The position numbers and the translations under genes were made by a program. 64,000 nucleotides of DNA from contig NZ_JSWE01000206.1 in NCBI RefSeq assembly GCF_000815465.1, forward strand, positions 35,384 through 99,383. Reading direction: 5' to 3'. The notes beneath the pieces are model-generated. The model was not told where the DNA came from. It was given only the letters and a program-made list of their open reading frames with translations, and did not search any database. Each line of letters begins with the position of its first letter. Within the stretch, counting starts at the first letter, position 1. Positions 37,375 through 47,658 of this stretch are shown piece after piece. This DNA comes from Candidatus Jidaibacter acanthamoeba. Lineage in GTDB: Bacteria > Pseudomonadota > Alphaproteobacteria > Rickettsiales > Midichloriaceae.

Positions 37375-39132
37375 TTACTCAGTTAGAGAATGAGCATATA
37401 AAAGAATTTCCTTAGCTATTGGAAGGGCACTTTGTGAGCCCCATGAGCCGTGCTCTACAATAACGGAAATTGCATATCTGGGATCTTCAAATGGAGCGAA
37501 CCCTAAAAATAAACCATGGTCGGTATGGTGCTTCTTAGTAGTTTTTCTTGCGGAAATTACTTGAGCAGTTCCTGTTTTTCCGCATATTTGGAAATCAGGG
37601 TTGGATATCCTGTGCCTATAACCGTTCCCTCTGTTATCATTAAATACCATAAACATCCCTTTTCTGATGGTATCTAAGTTATGCGGAGAAAATTTTAGAT
37701 TTGTCGGTTGGCCGGATTTTTGTAAAATAGTGGGAGATATATTTTTACCTGAAGCAATCCTTGCCGCCATTAATGCAAGTTGAATAGGGGTGGTTAATAC
37801 AAACCCTTGACCTATTGAAGCATTTACCGTGTCGCCTATAGTCCATTTTTGACTGAATTTAAGAAATTTCCAATTGGGTTCCGGTATGTTACCCCTACTT
37901 TCGTAGGGAAGCTCAATATTGGTTTTGTCACCGAACCCTAACCCAAACGCTGTTTTTACAATATTTTTGATCCCCATTTTTTCCGCAACGACATAAAAAT
38001 AGACGTTACAGGATTGCGCAATTGCCAGCCTAACATCAACATCACCATGGCCTGTTTCACGGTTACAATGAAATATTCTATTACCTACTTTATGCTTACC
38101 ATTGCAAAATACCTTGAAATCAGGGGATATTCCATGTTCTAAAGCTGCAAGCGCGGTTACGATTTTGAAAGTGGAGCCGGGCGGATATAGAGCGGTAATT
38201 GCTTTATTTATAAGCGGAGTTTGCGGGTCATTGGCTATACTGTTCCATTCTGCTGTGGAAATCCCGCCGACAAAGCTATTAGGATCATAAGCCGGACTTG
38301 AATATAAGCAAAGCACCTCACCGGTTTTAATATCAATTAAGATTATCGAGCCGGTTTTATCGGATAATATTTCTGCTGCGTATTTCTGAATATTAATATC
38401 AATGGCAAGTTTAACCGATTCTCCTTCCATGGAAGGAGAATTCGAGATTTCTCTAACATGATTACCTAGGGCATCAACTTCGGCTTTTTTAATTCCCGGG
38501 TGCCCTCTAAGCCGTGCATCTAATATCTTTTCAACTCCGTTTTTGCCGACTAAAAAATCATTAAAGTTCGGAATAGATATTTTTTCCAGTTCCTTTTTGC
38601 TGGGGCTAGCGATATACCCTGTGATATGAGCGGTAATATTATGAAAATTATAATATCTCCTTTGCCCTTGATCAATAAGAATGCCGGGTAAATTAAAGCT
38701 ATTGATTTCAAGTTTAGTTACATCCTCCCAGCTAAGCCTATCGCTTACCATGAAGGGCGAACTTCTTAAAAGTTTTTTAAGTCTTAATTTTATATCATTA
38801 TCACTGATTTCAATTTTATTAGTAATAATTGTGTTAACTTCGGCAAGCATTTCCTTTATTTGGGTTATATCTCGGGTGGTAAAGGATAGCCTATAGCTAA
38901 GCATATTAGTTGCAAGATCAACGCCGTTTCTATCTCTGATTGTTCCTCTCAGGGGCGGAATAACTGATATCTTGATCCTGTTTTTATCAGACAAGGTTTT
39001 ATATTTTATTGCGTCTATGATTTGCAGATAATAATAACGACAAAATAAGAAAGAAAATAAAGCGGTTTTTATTGAGCCGAGTATAATAGCTCTTCTGGTG
39101 AAAACCTGATTTTTTTGAAAATTATCGCGCAT
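37375..39132 (-). CDS. mrdA: Penicillin-binding protein 2, elongation transpeptidase
   Basis: This 585-residue class B penicillin-binding protein cross-links peptidoglycan during lateral-wall growth as part of the Rod complex. A single N-terminal membrane helix lies at residues about 16-34. The dimerisation domain follows, with LRGTIRDRNG near 61. The transpeptidase domain has S320-T-F-K323, S374-C-N376 and K519-T-G521, all intact. Length is slightly short of the 600 or more usual. The start overlaps the end of mreD by 11 bases, so the two are translationally coupled. RodA, its polymerase partner, is not in the window. Confidence 0.96.
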   Translation of the reverse strand: MRDNFQKNQVFTRRAIILGSIKTALFSFLFCRYYYLQIIDAIKYKTLSDKNRIKISVIPPLRGTIRDRNGVDLATNMLSYRLSFTTRDITQIKEMLAEVNTIITNKIEISDNDIKLRLKKLLRSSPFMVSDRLSWEDVTKLEINSFNLPGILIDQGQRRYYNFHNITAHITGYIASPSKKELEKISIPNFNDFLVGKNGVEKILDARLRGHPGIKKAEVDALGNHVREISNSPSMEGESVKLAIDINIQKYAAEILSDKTGSIILIDIKTGEVLCLYSSPAYDPNSFVGGISTAEWNSIANDPQTPLINKAITALYPPGSTFKIVTALAALEHGISPDFKVFCNGKHKVGNRIFHCNRETGHGDVDVRLAIAQSCNVYFYVVAEKMGIKNIVKTAFGLGFGDKTNIELPYESRGNIPEPNWKFLKFSQKWTIGDTVNASIGQGFVLTTPIQLALMAARIASGKNISPTILQKSGQPTNLKFSPHNLDTIRKGMFMVFNDNRGNGYRHRISNPDFQICGKTGTAQVISARKTTKKHHTDHGLFLGFAPFEDPRYAISVIVEHGSWGSQSALPIAKEILLYAHSLTE

Positions 39133-39619
39133 TATATTTTCGTCTGAAATAAAACATTTTAGTTAGGGCAAAATGTGCCGGTGGGTAAAAAGTAATGGTT
39201 AAGCAAAGTTCCAATAATAATCTGACGCTAAACAAGGATGTTTTATAAAATATACTTAATATAATAATTTTTAATGCGTATACTATAAAAATTAACACGG
39301 TAAAAGCTGCCCAGGTTATTCCAAATTTTTGTTCTTCTAAAGCCTTCATATTTTTACTCATTAAAAAACTTAAGATAATAAGCTGCAATGAAGTAAGGCC
39401 GATTAGACTGCTTTCCAGGTAATCATTAAGTAACCCGCAAAATATTAAAAATATCTTGGATAGCTTTTCTCCTTCGCTGAGCTCAAAGAAAAAAACTATA
39501 AGAAATAATAAATTAGGGTAAAGAATATCAAGTGTGTAATGCATAGGTATATGATTGAGTACTACAACGAGCATAATCAAAAAGTAGATAAATATTTTTT
39601 TTAAAAGATGTGAAATCAT
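39122..39619 (-). CDS. mreD: Rod-shape-determining protein MreD
   Basis: This 165-residue membrane protein has about five hydrophobic helices and the family segment G-L-x-x-D-x-L-x-x-x-x-x-G-L, here GLLNDYLESSLIGLTSL near residue 62. MreD bridges MreC and the elongation synthases. I start at the ATG at 39619 because the longer frame begins at a TTG. It overlaps mrdA by 11 bases. The usual upstream partners mreB and mreC are absent here: the next gene upstream, lon, runs the other way. So the mreBCD cluster is split in this genome. Confidence 0.88.
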   Translation of the reverse strand: MISHLLKKIFIYFLIMLVVVLNHIPMHYTLDILYPNLLFLIVFFFELSEGEKLSKIFLIFCGLLNDYLESSLIGLTSLQLIILSFLMSKNMKALEEQKFGITWAAFTVLIFIVYALKIIILSIFYKTSLFSVRLLLELCLTITFYPPAHFALTKMFYFRRKYNAR

Positions 39620-39742
39620 AGGAGATAAAAAATGTTTGTTGTGATATATATAAGATAGCAAAGAAAATTTAAAGTATAAACCTTGTGAAATTCAAAAAGC
39701 AACTTATATATACTTAATATAAAGCAATAAAAAAAGTAAGCT

Positions 39743-42139
39743 ATGACTTCTATTGATATTTATCCGGTTTTACCTTTAAGAGATTTAGTAATGTTTCCTA
39801 ATATGATAGTTCCTCTATTCGTCGGGAGAGAAAAATCTGTTAAAGCCCTTGAAGAAGCCTCTGTACTTAATAAGAATAAAATCTTGTTACTGGCGCAAAA
39901 AGATGCAAATAGGGACGACCCGAAAACTTCCGACCTTTATAAAGTAGGAGTTATTGCTAACGTTTTGCAGGTTCTTAAGCTGCAAGACTCGACAGTTAAA
40001 ATATTAGTCGAAGGAGTAAAGCGGGTTAAGGTAATTAAGTTTCTAGGCGATGATAATATTATCCGAGCTCATGTGAAAGACATGAATGATAGGCCTCTAA
40101 GTAATGAAAACAAAGAGGTAAGCGTTCTTCAGCGTTCAATTACCGATCAGTTTGAAAGTTATACTAAGTTAAATCGTAGAACAAACCCTGAGGTTGCAGC
40201 GAGCTTAAGCCAAATTCAGGACATCCATAAATTTTGTGATGCAATCAGTGCACATTTAATAATTAAAGCAGATAAGAAACAAGAAATACTCGAGCTCACG
40301 GATGTTTCAGCTAAGCTTGAGAAGTTACTGTTAATTTTAGATTCCGAGATAGAACTCCTTAATACCGAAACCAGGATTAGGAGCAGGGTGAGAACTCAGA
40401 TAGAAAAAAATCAGAAAGATTACTACCTTAACGAACAGCTGAAAGCTATTCATAAAGAGTTAGGTGAAGAAGATTTTAAAGAAGAGATCGGTATTCTTAC
40501 CGAAAAACTTAAGAAGCTGAAGTTGAGTAAAGAAGCTAAAGAAAGAGTCGATTCAGAGCTTAGAAAGCTTAAAACCATGAATCCGATGTCTTCGGAGACT
40601 ACGGTGATCAGAAATTATCTGGAGTGGATTATTGATCTTCCATGGGGCAAATACTCTCCTATCAAAAAAGATTTAAAAAATGCTGAAAAAGTTCTTGAAG
40701 ATGAGCATTACGGCTTAGAAAAAATAAAAGAAAGAATCTTGGAATATTTAGCGGTTAACCTAAGAACAAATGATCTGAAAAGCCCGATTGTTTGCTTAGT
40801 GGGTCCTCCAGGTGTAGGTAAAACCTCACTTGCTAAGTCGATAGCTAATGCGACAGGAAGAAATTTTGTGAAAATTTCCTTAGGCGGCCTTAGAGATGAA
40901 GCCGAAATAAAAGGGCATAGAAGAACTTATATAGGAGCAATGCCGGGTAAAATTATTCAAGCTATGAAAAAAGCTAAAACCAATAATCCGTTAATACTTC
41001 TTGATGAGATTGATAAGTTGGGCTTTGATCACCGCGGCGACCCATCTTCAGCTTTACTTGAGGTGCTGGATCCTGAACAAAACCACTTATTTAACGATCA
41101 TTATATCGAGCTTGATTATGATCTCTCAAAGGTGATGTTTGTAGCCACTGCCAATAGCACGGATATTCCTCGTCCGCTTATGGATAGGATGGAAGTGATT
41201 AGATTATCAGGATACACTGAAGATGAGAAAGTTCAAATTGCTAAAAATTATTTAATTCCTAAGCAGTATAAAGCTCACGGGATCAAACCGGGAGAAGTTG
41301 AAATTCCTGAAGAAGTTATAAGAGAGGTTATTTATTCTTATACTCGCGAGGCAGGGGTTAGAAGCTTGGATAGGGAGATTGCTAAAATTTCTCGTAAAGC
41401 GATAAGAGAAATAATGCTCAAAAAAATTGATACTATAAAAATTACTTTAGAAAATATAAATAATTTTCTCGGTGTCAAAAAATTCTTAGGTAACGAGCTT
41501 GAGAAAGAAGATATGGTTGGTGTAACTACCGGCCTGGCTTATACCGAAGTAGGTGGAGATATACTTTCCATAGAAGCGGTATTGATGTATGGTAAGGGTG
41601 ATATTAAGATCACCGGTAAATTGGGTGATGTTATGAAAGAGTCGGCGCAAGCCGCGCTTAGCTATGTAAGATCAAGAGCTGTTGAGCTTGGTATAAACCC
41701 GGGCTTATTTAAGCGCAGGGATATTCATATACACGTTCCTGAAGGGGCAACTCCTAAAGACGGACCTTCGGCAGGTATTGCGCTTTATACCTCTCTTGTT
41801 TCAGCGCTAACCGGTATTCCGGTTAGAAAAACAGTGGCGATGACCGGAGAAATAACCTTAAGAGGTAGGGTGCTCGCAATCGGAGGGCTAAAAGAAAAAT
41901 TACTTGCAGCTTTAAGGGCGGGAGTTAAGACTGTTATGATTCCGAAAGAAAATACTAAGGATCTTGAGGAAATCCCAGCGAATGTTAAAGATAATTTAGA
42001 AATCATTCCGGTAGAAAATGCAGATGAGGTTTTAAAAATTGCTTTAACTAAAATTCCTGAGCCCATTGAATGGGATGAGGATGTAGAAAGATCGGAGGAA
42101 TATGGTAAACGCCTTAATGCGCAAACTTTCGCTCACTAA
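39743..42139 (+). CDS. lon: ATP-dependent protease Lon
   Basis: This 798-residue cytoplasmic protease degrades misfolded and regulatory proteins. It has the N-terminal LON substrate-binding domain (residues about 5-200), a AAA+ ATPase with Walker [10 protein letters not shown] near 353 and Walker [10 protein letters not shown] near 417, and the C-terminal protease domain. The catalytic dyad is S676 in PKDGPSAG and K719 in GLKEKLLAA, at the same 43-residue spacing as in E. coli. Length is normal. The nadD start codon follows the stop without a gap, so lon, nadD and rsfS form one operon. Confidence 0.98.
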   Translation: MTSIDIYPVLPLRDLVMFPNMIVPLFVGREKSVKALEEASVLNKNKILLLAQKDANRDDPKTSDLYKVGVIANVLQVLKLQDSTVKILVEGVKRVKVIKFLGDDNIIRAHVKDMNDRPLSNENKEVSVLQRSITDQFESYTKLNRRTNPEVAASLSQIQDIHKFCDAISAHLIIKADKKQEILELTDVSAKLEKLLLILDSEIELLNTETRIRSRVRTQIEKNQKDYYLNEQLKAIHKELGEEDFKEEIGILTEKLKKLKLSKEAKERVDSELRKLKTMNPMSSETTVIRNYLEWIIDLPWGKYSPIKKDLKNAEKVLEDEHYGLEKIKERILEYLAVNLRTNDLKSPIVCLVGPPGVGKTSLAKSIANATGRNFVKISLGGLRDEAEIKGHRRTYIGAMPGKIIQAMKKAKTNNPLILLDEIDKLGFDHRGDPSSALLEVLDPEQNHLFNDHYIELDYDLSKVMFVATANSTDIPRPLMDRMEVIRLSGYTEDEKVQIAKNYLIPKQYKAHGIKPGEVEIPEEVIREVIYSYTREAGVRSLDREIAKISRKAIREIMLKKIDTIKITLENINNFLGVKKFLGNELEKEDMVGVTTGLAYTEVGGDILSIEAVLMYGKGDIKITGKLGDVMKESAQAALSYVRSRAVELGINPGLFKRRDIHIHVPEGATPKDGPSAGIALYTSLVSALTGIPVRKTVAMTGEITLRGRVLAIGGLKEKLLAALRAGVKTVMIPKENTKDLEEIPANVKDNLEIIPVENADEVLKIALTKIPEPIEWDEDVERSEEYGKRLNAQTFAH

Positions 42140-42754
42140 ATGAGTAGATTTAGGTTATTACCTGTTTCAGGAAATGCAAAAATAAGGGTGGGGATTTTAG
42201 GAGGAACTTTTAATCCCGCACATGAAGGGCATAGGTATATAAGCTTAGAAGCAATTAAGCATTTAAATTTAGATTATGTGGTTTGGTTGGTTTCTCCTCA
42301 AAACCCTTTAAAAAGTGAAGACGTTAAGGGTTCATTAAATACCAGAGTTGAAATAGCTGAAAATACAAAGCATTCAAATAAAATTATAGTCAGTGATATT
42401 GAGAAATATTTTAAAAATAACTTTACGGCAAATTCAATTAACAGAATAAAAAAGATGCACAGGAACGTAGAGTTTGTTTGGCTGATGGGTGCGGATAATA
42501 TGATGCAAATTCATAAATGGTATCAGTGGAAGCAAATATTTAGGCAATCTTATGTAGCGGTTTTTGACCGTTTCAGTTTTGGGATTAAGGTTAATAAGTC
42601 AAAAGCTGCTAATATTTTTCCATCGCATAAAATGCTTAATTATGGTAATGTTACTAACTTTAAAAATAAAAATTGGTGTTTTTTTAAAATTCGGCAAAAT
42701 CCGATTTCATCTACCCAAATAAGGAGCAAGTTAAAATATGAAAAATCAAAATAA
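42140..42754 (+). CDS. nadD: Nicotinate-nucleotide adenylyltransferase
   Basis: This 204-residue enzyme joins nicotinate mononucleotide and ATP to make deamido-NAD, a late step of NAD synthesis. The nucleotidyltransferase motif GGTFNPAHEGH (residues about 18-28, with the HxGH-type end) and the late PISSTQIR motif near residue 190 are intact. Its ATG directly follows the lon stop codon. Its 3' end overlaps rsfS by 17 bases. The nadD-rsfS pairing is conserved across many bacteria. Confidence 0.95.
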   Translation: MSRFRLLPVSGNAKIRVGILGGTFNPAHEGHRYISLEAIKHLNLDYVVWLVSPQNPLKSEDVKGSLNTRVEIAENTKHSNKIIVSDIEKYFKNNFTANSINRIKKMHRNVEFVWLMGADNMMQIHKWYQWKQIFRQSYVAVFDRFSFGIKVNKSKAANIFPSHKMLNYGNVTNFKNKNWCFFKIRQNPISSTQIRSKLKYEKSK

Positions 42755-43124
42755 AATCAGAGAATTAGGAAATAAAGAGAGAGCAATAGATATAAAAGAT
42801 TTAGTGCTAAGTTGTTTAGATAGAGATAAAGCGGAAGACGTCACTTTAATTGATTTAGAAGGTAAAGCGGATTTCGCACACTTTATGGTAGTTGCAAGCG
42901 GACGCTCGACCAGGCATGTTAACTCATTAGCTGAAAAAATACTGGCGGACATAAAGAACGAAGGTTTCGGAGGAGTAGGTGTCGAGGGGATGAAAGAAGG
43001 TAATTGGGTTTTAATTGATGCATTAGATGTAGTAATTCATATATTTATCCCTGAGGTGAGGGAAAATTATAACATAGAAAAAATGTGGAATTTTACCTTA
43101 CCGGTAGAAAGAACCGAAGCCTAA
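42738..43124 (+). CDS. rsfS: Ribosomal silencing factor RsfS
   Basis: This 128-residue protein binds uL14 on the large subunit and blocks subunit joining, slowing translation when nutrients are scarce. Conserved segments are DVTLIDLEGKADFAHFMVVASGRSTRHV (residues about 34-61), G-x-E-G-M-K-E-G-NWVLIDALDVVIHIF near 83-103, and a final YNIEKMW. Length is typical (105-130). It overlaps nadD and lies third in the lon-nadD-rsfS operon. With hpf elsewhere in the window, the bacterium has two different ways of idling ribosomes. Confidence 0.95.
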   Translation: MKNQNKIRELGNKERAIDIKDLVLSCLDRDKAEDVTLIDLEGKADFAHFMVVASGRSTRHVNSLAEKILADIKNEGFGGVGVEGMKEGNWVLIDALDVVIHIFIPEVRENYNIEKMWNFTLPVERTEA

Positions 43125-43392
43125 TCATATTGTATTGAATAGAAAGCTTTTAGCTTAAGTTGTTTAGATATAATAAATAAGGCTTTAAAAGCTAATTTAT
43201 TAATAGCTTAATATTGTATCGTTATATATCTGTTTTAATGTATAAATTATTCTATTTTATATAAATTTATCTTGTCAAATTTTATAGCTTTGCTATTGAA
43301 TCGTAGTTTGAAAACGCCGGTAGTGTTAAATGCTTATGCATAAAAAGATTAAGCTTAATAAAACCCGCCATAATTTATGAAAATTATTACCA

Positions 43393-45789
43393 ATGACCCA
43401 AATTAAATATGGTACTAAATTACTGTTAGTATTTTTTTTCCTGTTGATAGTTGCTAATGAAGCTTTAGCTTTTAATAGCTTGGAAGAATTTGAGTCTTAT
43501 CAGGATAACGGGACGTTTGCATGCCTTCGCTTAAATAAAATATCAGGCCATGATGAAACCCAAGTTTTATTCGACAGCTTTCAAAAATCCAAAAAAGAAA
43601 AAGGAGAAGAGCATACTAGGGTACATACGCCCTTAAATGCTTCTATGTTTTCTTATGTTACAAATTTTGCCAGACAAGCAGTAGGGGCCATAGACTCGGT
43701 GATCGGCGCTATTCCTATGATGCATCGTTTTACTTTGGGCAATATATGTACTAATGCCTATATTGTAAGGCCTCATGAATATATAAATAGAATGAATGGG
43801 TGGATAGACTCTAAAATGCAGCCGAGCGGGGGTTACAGGAATCAGCATCCGCTTGCTTTAACTGCAACTGATATACCTTTTTACTATTCATGTGATCCTG
43901 AATGGGATCCTCTTCATAATTCCAAAATATACCGTAGTGAAGCGGAACGGCATTTTAGAGGTAAAGTATGGGGATATATGGGGGCTGCTTCTCCGTTTTG
44001 TGCGGGTATTGCTAAAAATTATGCGCTTAAAGAAATGGTAGGGCAGGTTAGAATTGAATATGCTGATTCGTATTCTCCAAGGAACGGTAATTCTTCTTTA
44101 AGTGCAAGAGAAGGAAAGTTTTTAAAAGCTGGGGAATCGGTAGAGTTAAGATCAGTAATATTTCATGCTTACAATTATTTTAATACTTCGCTTGGGAAGA
44201 TGCAATTATGTGTTGCGACTCCGGAGACGGTAATTCCGATTAAAGTCGGATGCGCCTCAATTGCACCACCCGTAGAGAGAGCTGTGGAACCGCCGTTTTT
44301 AGAGCAAATTAAAAGTACAAGATGCTACCACTTAATTAGCGGTAGAGAAGATTTACAGTCTTTAGGAAAGGCTTTGCCTATTACTGATCAGCGTTCTCGA
44401 AACGGGTTAGCTATGAAATTATTTCTTGAGAGTGAATTTCATGTTACGAGCACGGTAGTAGGATGTGTAAAAGATATGATACTAAAAGTATTCTTAGGCG
44501 CTAATCAAAGTAATAAAAGAGGTCTGCTTACTATTTTGCATGAAAACTTTAGAGGGTTGGTGTTTGCGGTCTTGGTGCTATATGTTTCATTAGTCGGAAT
44601 TAAAATAATGAGCTCAATCCAAGTACCGAACCAAGGTGAATTCTTAATGTACATAATAAAATTTACATTGGTACTTGTTTTTACCGGCTCCGGCACTTGG
44701 TATTATTATCAACAAGGTGAGGCTAAAGGGCTTTTTCCGGCCATAGTTTCCGGAACGGAAGAATTATCTTTAATATTTTTTAAAGTACAGGTTGATAAAG
44801 ATCCGGTTGGGTTGTGTAATTATTGGTTTGAAGGAAAAGAGCTTTTAGGGCAAAGAGATATTAGTGTTTCTTCATTTGCAGGTAAGATTGAACCTACTGC
44901 TGGGTCACATCGTGTAAAGTTAACCTTTTGGGACTTTGTTGATTGTAAGCTTGCTAATTATTTAAATTTTGGTTCCTGTCATTATTCTATGAGTGGAATG
45001 ATTAGTATGTGGATCGGTGCTGCTGCGCTATTTGTCAGCGGAGATGGGTTTTTGCTGACGATTATCTCTGTTCTATATGTTTTTTTGCTTTTATTAATAA
45101 TTTTTAGGTTTACTTCAGTATTCATTCATTCGTTATTTATAGTAGCGGTACTGATATTGATATCTCCTATAATGCTTTGTTTCTCTTTATTTAACCCTAC
45201 TAAAAATATTTTTCAATCCTGGTTTAGAATGATTATAGGTTATATTATTGCTCCTGCAGTATTATTCATATTACTTTCTTTTATGCTAACCGTGCTCGAT
45301 TCGATTTATTTCGGGGAACTTACTACTAAGAGTGCTGAGATCAAAGAGCATAATATTCCTATAACTCAAGCATGTAAAGATATCGATTCAATATTTTGCA
45401 CAACAATCGGTATGGTTGCAAAAGACCCATGCTCAGCAAATATCGGAGTTTTTGCAGAGAATTATATTGAGCCTGTTGATCTTGGTGCTTTAGGTGAATT
45501 TAAGCGCTTAAAGCCTTTGGCTATTAAATCATACTTCCATCCTGCATTAAAATTATTATTATTCGTAACTATCTTTTATTTTTTCATCGGGGGGGCAATT
45601 CAGCTTATTGTAGTCCTAACCGGTGTTTACGGTGTAGCAGATACGAGTAGGGGGTCAATTAATATTCTTAGCCCCGTCAGAAGCTTAGTAGGAATGGCAG
45701 CCGGCAATGCTTCACATATGCTTGGAATGAGTGTAGGAAAGATTGTCGGAGGTGGAGATCAGAATGATAATAAAGTGCCGAGAAGATAA
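43393..45789 (+). CDS. virB6: Type IV secretion channel protein, VirB6/TrbL family
   Basis: This 798-residue protein is an inner-membrane component of a VirB-type secretion system. A signal peptide covers residues 1-26 (cleavage near ALA-F). A Cys-containing extracytoplasmic domain follows to about residue 380. The TrbL/VirB6 core then spans about 385-760, with five or six long hydrophobic segments, a conserved ISPIMLCFSLF turn and a final TSRGSINILSPVR-type tail. The long form with an N-terminal extension is typical of the Rickettsiales rvh system, in which several virB6 copies occur in a row. Here it stands alone: no other virB gene is adjacent, so it is a dispersed copy. Confidence 0.88.
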   Translation: MTQIKYGTKLLLVFFFLLIVANEALAFNSLEEFESYQDNGTFACLRLNKISGHDETQVLFDSFQKSKKEKGEEHTRVHTPLNASMFSYVTNFARQAVGAIDSVIGAIPMMHRFTLGNICTNAYIVRPHEYINRMNGWIDSKMQPSGGYRNQHPLALTATDIPFYYSCDPEWDPLHNSKIYRSEAERHFRGKVWGYMGAASPFCAGIAKNYALKEMVGQVRIEYADSYSPRNGNSSLSAREGKFLKAGESVELRSVIFHAYNYFNTSLGKMQLCVATPETVIPIKVGCASIAPPVERAVEPPFLEQIKSTRCYHLISGREDLQSLGKALPITDQRSRNGLAMKLFLESEFHVTSTVVGCVKDMILKVFLGANQSNKRGLLTILHENFRGLVFAVLVLYVSLVGIKIMSSIQVPNQGEFLMYIIKFTLVLVFTGSGTWYYYQQGEAKGLFPAIVSGTEELSLIFFKVQVDKDPVGLCNYWFEGKELLGQRDISVSSFAGKIEPTAGSHRVKLTFWDFVDCKLANYLNFGSCHYSMSGMISMWIGAAALFVSGDGFLLTIISVLYVFLLLLIIFRFTSVFIHSLFIVAVLILISPIMLCFSLFNPTKNIFQSWFRMIIGYIIAPAVLFILLSFMLTVLDSIYFGELTTKSAEIKEHNIPITQACKDIDSIFCTTIGMVAKDPCSANIGVFAENYIEPVDLGALGEFKRLKPLAIKSYFHPALKLLLFVTIFYFFIGGAIQLIVVLTGVYGVADTSRGSINILSPVRSLVGMAAGNASHMLGMSVGKIVGGGDQNDNKVPRR

Positions 45790-45898
45790 GATCTAAAGAT
45801 ATAAGAAGTTTAACTAATTTACGGATTTTAGTAATAAAATTGTAGCAACCTTATGATATAATGAAGAATATAGTTATATTAACAAAGGTTTGGAATAA

Positions 45899-47302
45899 AT
45901 GAAAAGCTTGGATTCTTTTATTGAGAAGAAATTTAATCAACAGGATATTATAAAGCCTGCATCTAAAGTTGGAGTGCCTATTGATAAAGATGGAAATTGT
46001 ACGGCGCTTTCTATTTTATATGCTGCTCATGAAATAAAGCATGTGGGGAGGGAAGATAAGGACTTTGTAGCTAAGTTAAATCGGAATATAGTTTCCCCAA
46101 ATGACAATTTCTTTAAGCGGGTTATGCTATATCAAACACATTTTGGTTATTTCAAACCCACTCCTAACCTTGGAAAAATTAAAGTTGCAACGAAACTATG
46201 GAAAGAAACCCCATTTAGAAATTTAATCCCGTATTATTTTGAAAAAAATAAATTTTTGCGGTTAGATTTATATAATAAAACAGGTGATTGCCATGTTATT
46301 GTTGTGCAGGTATTAAAGGGTGCTGATGGGGAATGTAAGTATAAATTGTTTGATCCGAATGTAGGAGAATCAAAAGAACTTACGGATATTGAATTAAAAC
46401 AGGGGTTAAATTATTTATTAAAAGATTTTTACCGTAGGCAATACAACTTTGTAGAGATTAGAGATGGAGAGCAGATGATCATGATTAATAAACTCCTTAC
46501 AAATAAAGGAAAGTATTTAGATGAAAAAAAACTGTTGCACCTTGCTCGGAATGCTGAGCAGTTTGAATACTTATGGGGCTTAGGCGCTAATGAAGTGAAC
46601 TATGTATCGGATCTTGGTAATAAAAAAACAAGCTTACACTATGCTTTAGAATTTAATCACAATAAAACTTTTGAATTATTAATGGAAAAAGGTGCAGAAG
46701 TTGATGTGGTGGATTGGTGTGGTAATTCTTGTTTATACTTGGCGGCAGAGCAGGGAAATAAATATTGTTTGGAATTACTTATTGAAAGAGGGGCAAATAC
46801 TGAGATAAAAAATGAACAAGGTAAAACAGCTCTTGATATTGCTCAAGAGAAAGGAAATAAAGCAATTATAGAAATTCTAACTCGAGTTAAATTATTTAAA
46901 GTTATTAAGGAAGAAGATAGAGATGGCATTAGCGAAGCCTTAGAACAAGGGGCTAAGATAATTATATCAAGTAGAAAAGGTTGGGAAGCTTTATTTAATA
47001 CTGTAAAGTTAAACGGGATAAGTGATGCAATGGAATTATTTGAAAATAGTCTGGGATTTTCACTTACTTCTCCGCTTATGTTTATAACATATACTGCATT
47101 ACCTATTGCAACTTTTTATATCCCTGTTGAGGGATTAATATTAATATCCTTACAAGCCTTTTGTTTAAGTTGGTTATTGCAGGACTATGCACCTGCAAGC
47201 ATTAAAAGTTCCATATTTGATTCACCAAGTAAGCTAAGAAGCTTTACTGATATAGTAAAAGATAGTCGGGAAGAAAGTAAACAATGCATTAACCTAAGCT
47301 GA
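45899..47302 (+). CDS. Ankyrin protein with probable YopT-like cysteine protease domain
   Basis: This 467-residue protein appears to be a fusion. Residues about 25-185 show the order of catalytic elements of YopT/C58 papain-like proteases: a Cys in GNC34TALS at a helix start, a His in CH132VIVVQ on a strand, and an Asp in KLFD152PNVGE, which resembles the FDPN-x-G signature of that family. Ankyrin repeats follow (residues about 205-330; LHYALEFNHN, LYLAAEQGN, ALDIAQEKGN). A hydrophobic pair of segments lies at about 385-428. C-terminal 40 residues are polar. It follows virB6 by 109 bases and is a strong candidate secreted effector. The protease assignment rests on motif order, not alignment. 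Confidence 0.75.
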   Translation: MKSLDSFIEKKFNQQDIIKPASKVGVPIDKDGNCTALSILYAAHEIKHVGREDKDFVAKLNRNIVSPNDNFFKRVMLYQTHFGYFKPTPNLGKIKVATKLWKETPFRNLIPYYFEKNKFLRLDLYNKTGDCHVIVVQVLKGADGECKYKLFDPNVGESKELTDIELKQGLNYLLKDFYRRQYNFVEIRDGEQMIMINKLLTNKGKYLDEKKLLHLARNAEQFEYLWGLGANEVNYVSDLGNKKTSLHYALEFNHNKTFELLMEKGAEVDVVDWCGNSCLYLAAEQGNKYCLELLIERGANTEIKNEQGKTALDIAQEKGNKAIIEILTRVKLFKVIKEEDRDGISEALEQGAKIIISSRKGWEALFNTVKLNGISDAMELFENSLGFSLTSPLMFITYTALPIATFYIPVEGLILISLQAFCLSWLLQDYAPASIKSSIFDSPSKLRSFTDIVKDSREESKQCINLS

Positions 47303-47315
47303 GCACTATAAAAGT

Positions 47316-47352
47316 AAAAGAGCAGCCTTAAACAATTAAAGCTGCTCTTTTT
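47316..47352. terminator. Bidirectional Rho-independent terminator
   Basis: An 11-pair stem (47316-47326 with 47341-47351, GC core gagcagc/gctgctc) ends in T runs on both strands. It lies between the convergent ankyrin-protease gene and rpmE and can stop both. Confidence 0.8.
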
Positions 47353-47382
47353 AATGGAAATTATTATGAACCGGTTTTTAGT

Positions 47383-47658
47383 TTATTTTAAAAAACTTAG
47401 GCCTTTAAATTTATCGTTAAATTTAGCTACTTCACTTGCCTTAGCATTTATGTAGTTAGCTTCTCTTGTCCAAGCCGGGTGAGTTTTTTTATCAACATCA
47501 AGCTTAAGTACATTGTTATGGTAAGTAGAACGGGTTTCATACACTTCACCATCAGTCATTTCTACTTTAATAATTCTATAATTAGGATGTAAAGTCGGTT
47601 TGTTTTCACCCTTGTTCGGAGTGGTTGAAGATTTCGCGTCAGATTTCTTAATTGCCAT
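47383..47658 (-). CDS. rpmE: 50S ribosomal protein bL31
   Basis: This 91-residue protein is bL31 with a 20-residue Lys/Ser/Asn-rich N-terminal extension. The family core begins LHPNYRIIKVEMTDG (residues about 23-37) and continues ETRSTYHNN, LDVDKKTHPAWT. No zinc-binding cysteines are present, so it is the C-minus type. I start at the ATG at 47658; the open frame runs upstream into a hydrophobic stretch that does not belong to the family. It is transcribed alone and ends at the bidirectional terminator. Confidence 0.9.
   Translation of the reverse strand: MAIKKSDAKSSTTPNKGENKPTLHPNYRIIKVEMTDGEVYETRSTYHNNVLKLDVDKKTHPAWTREANYINAKASEVAKFNDKFKGLSFLK

Noticed and set aside
37084-37386. Plus-strand frame of 100 codons
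   Set aside because: Composition is that of random AT-rich DNA (Tyr, Phe, Ile, Lys), no domain, and it runs into the 3' end of mrdA.
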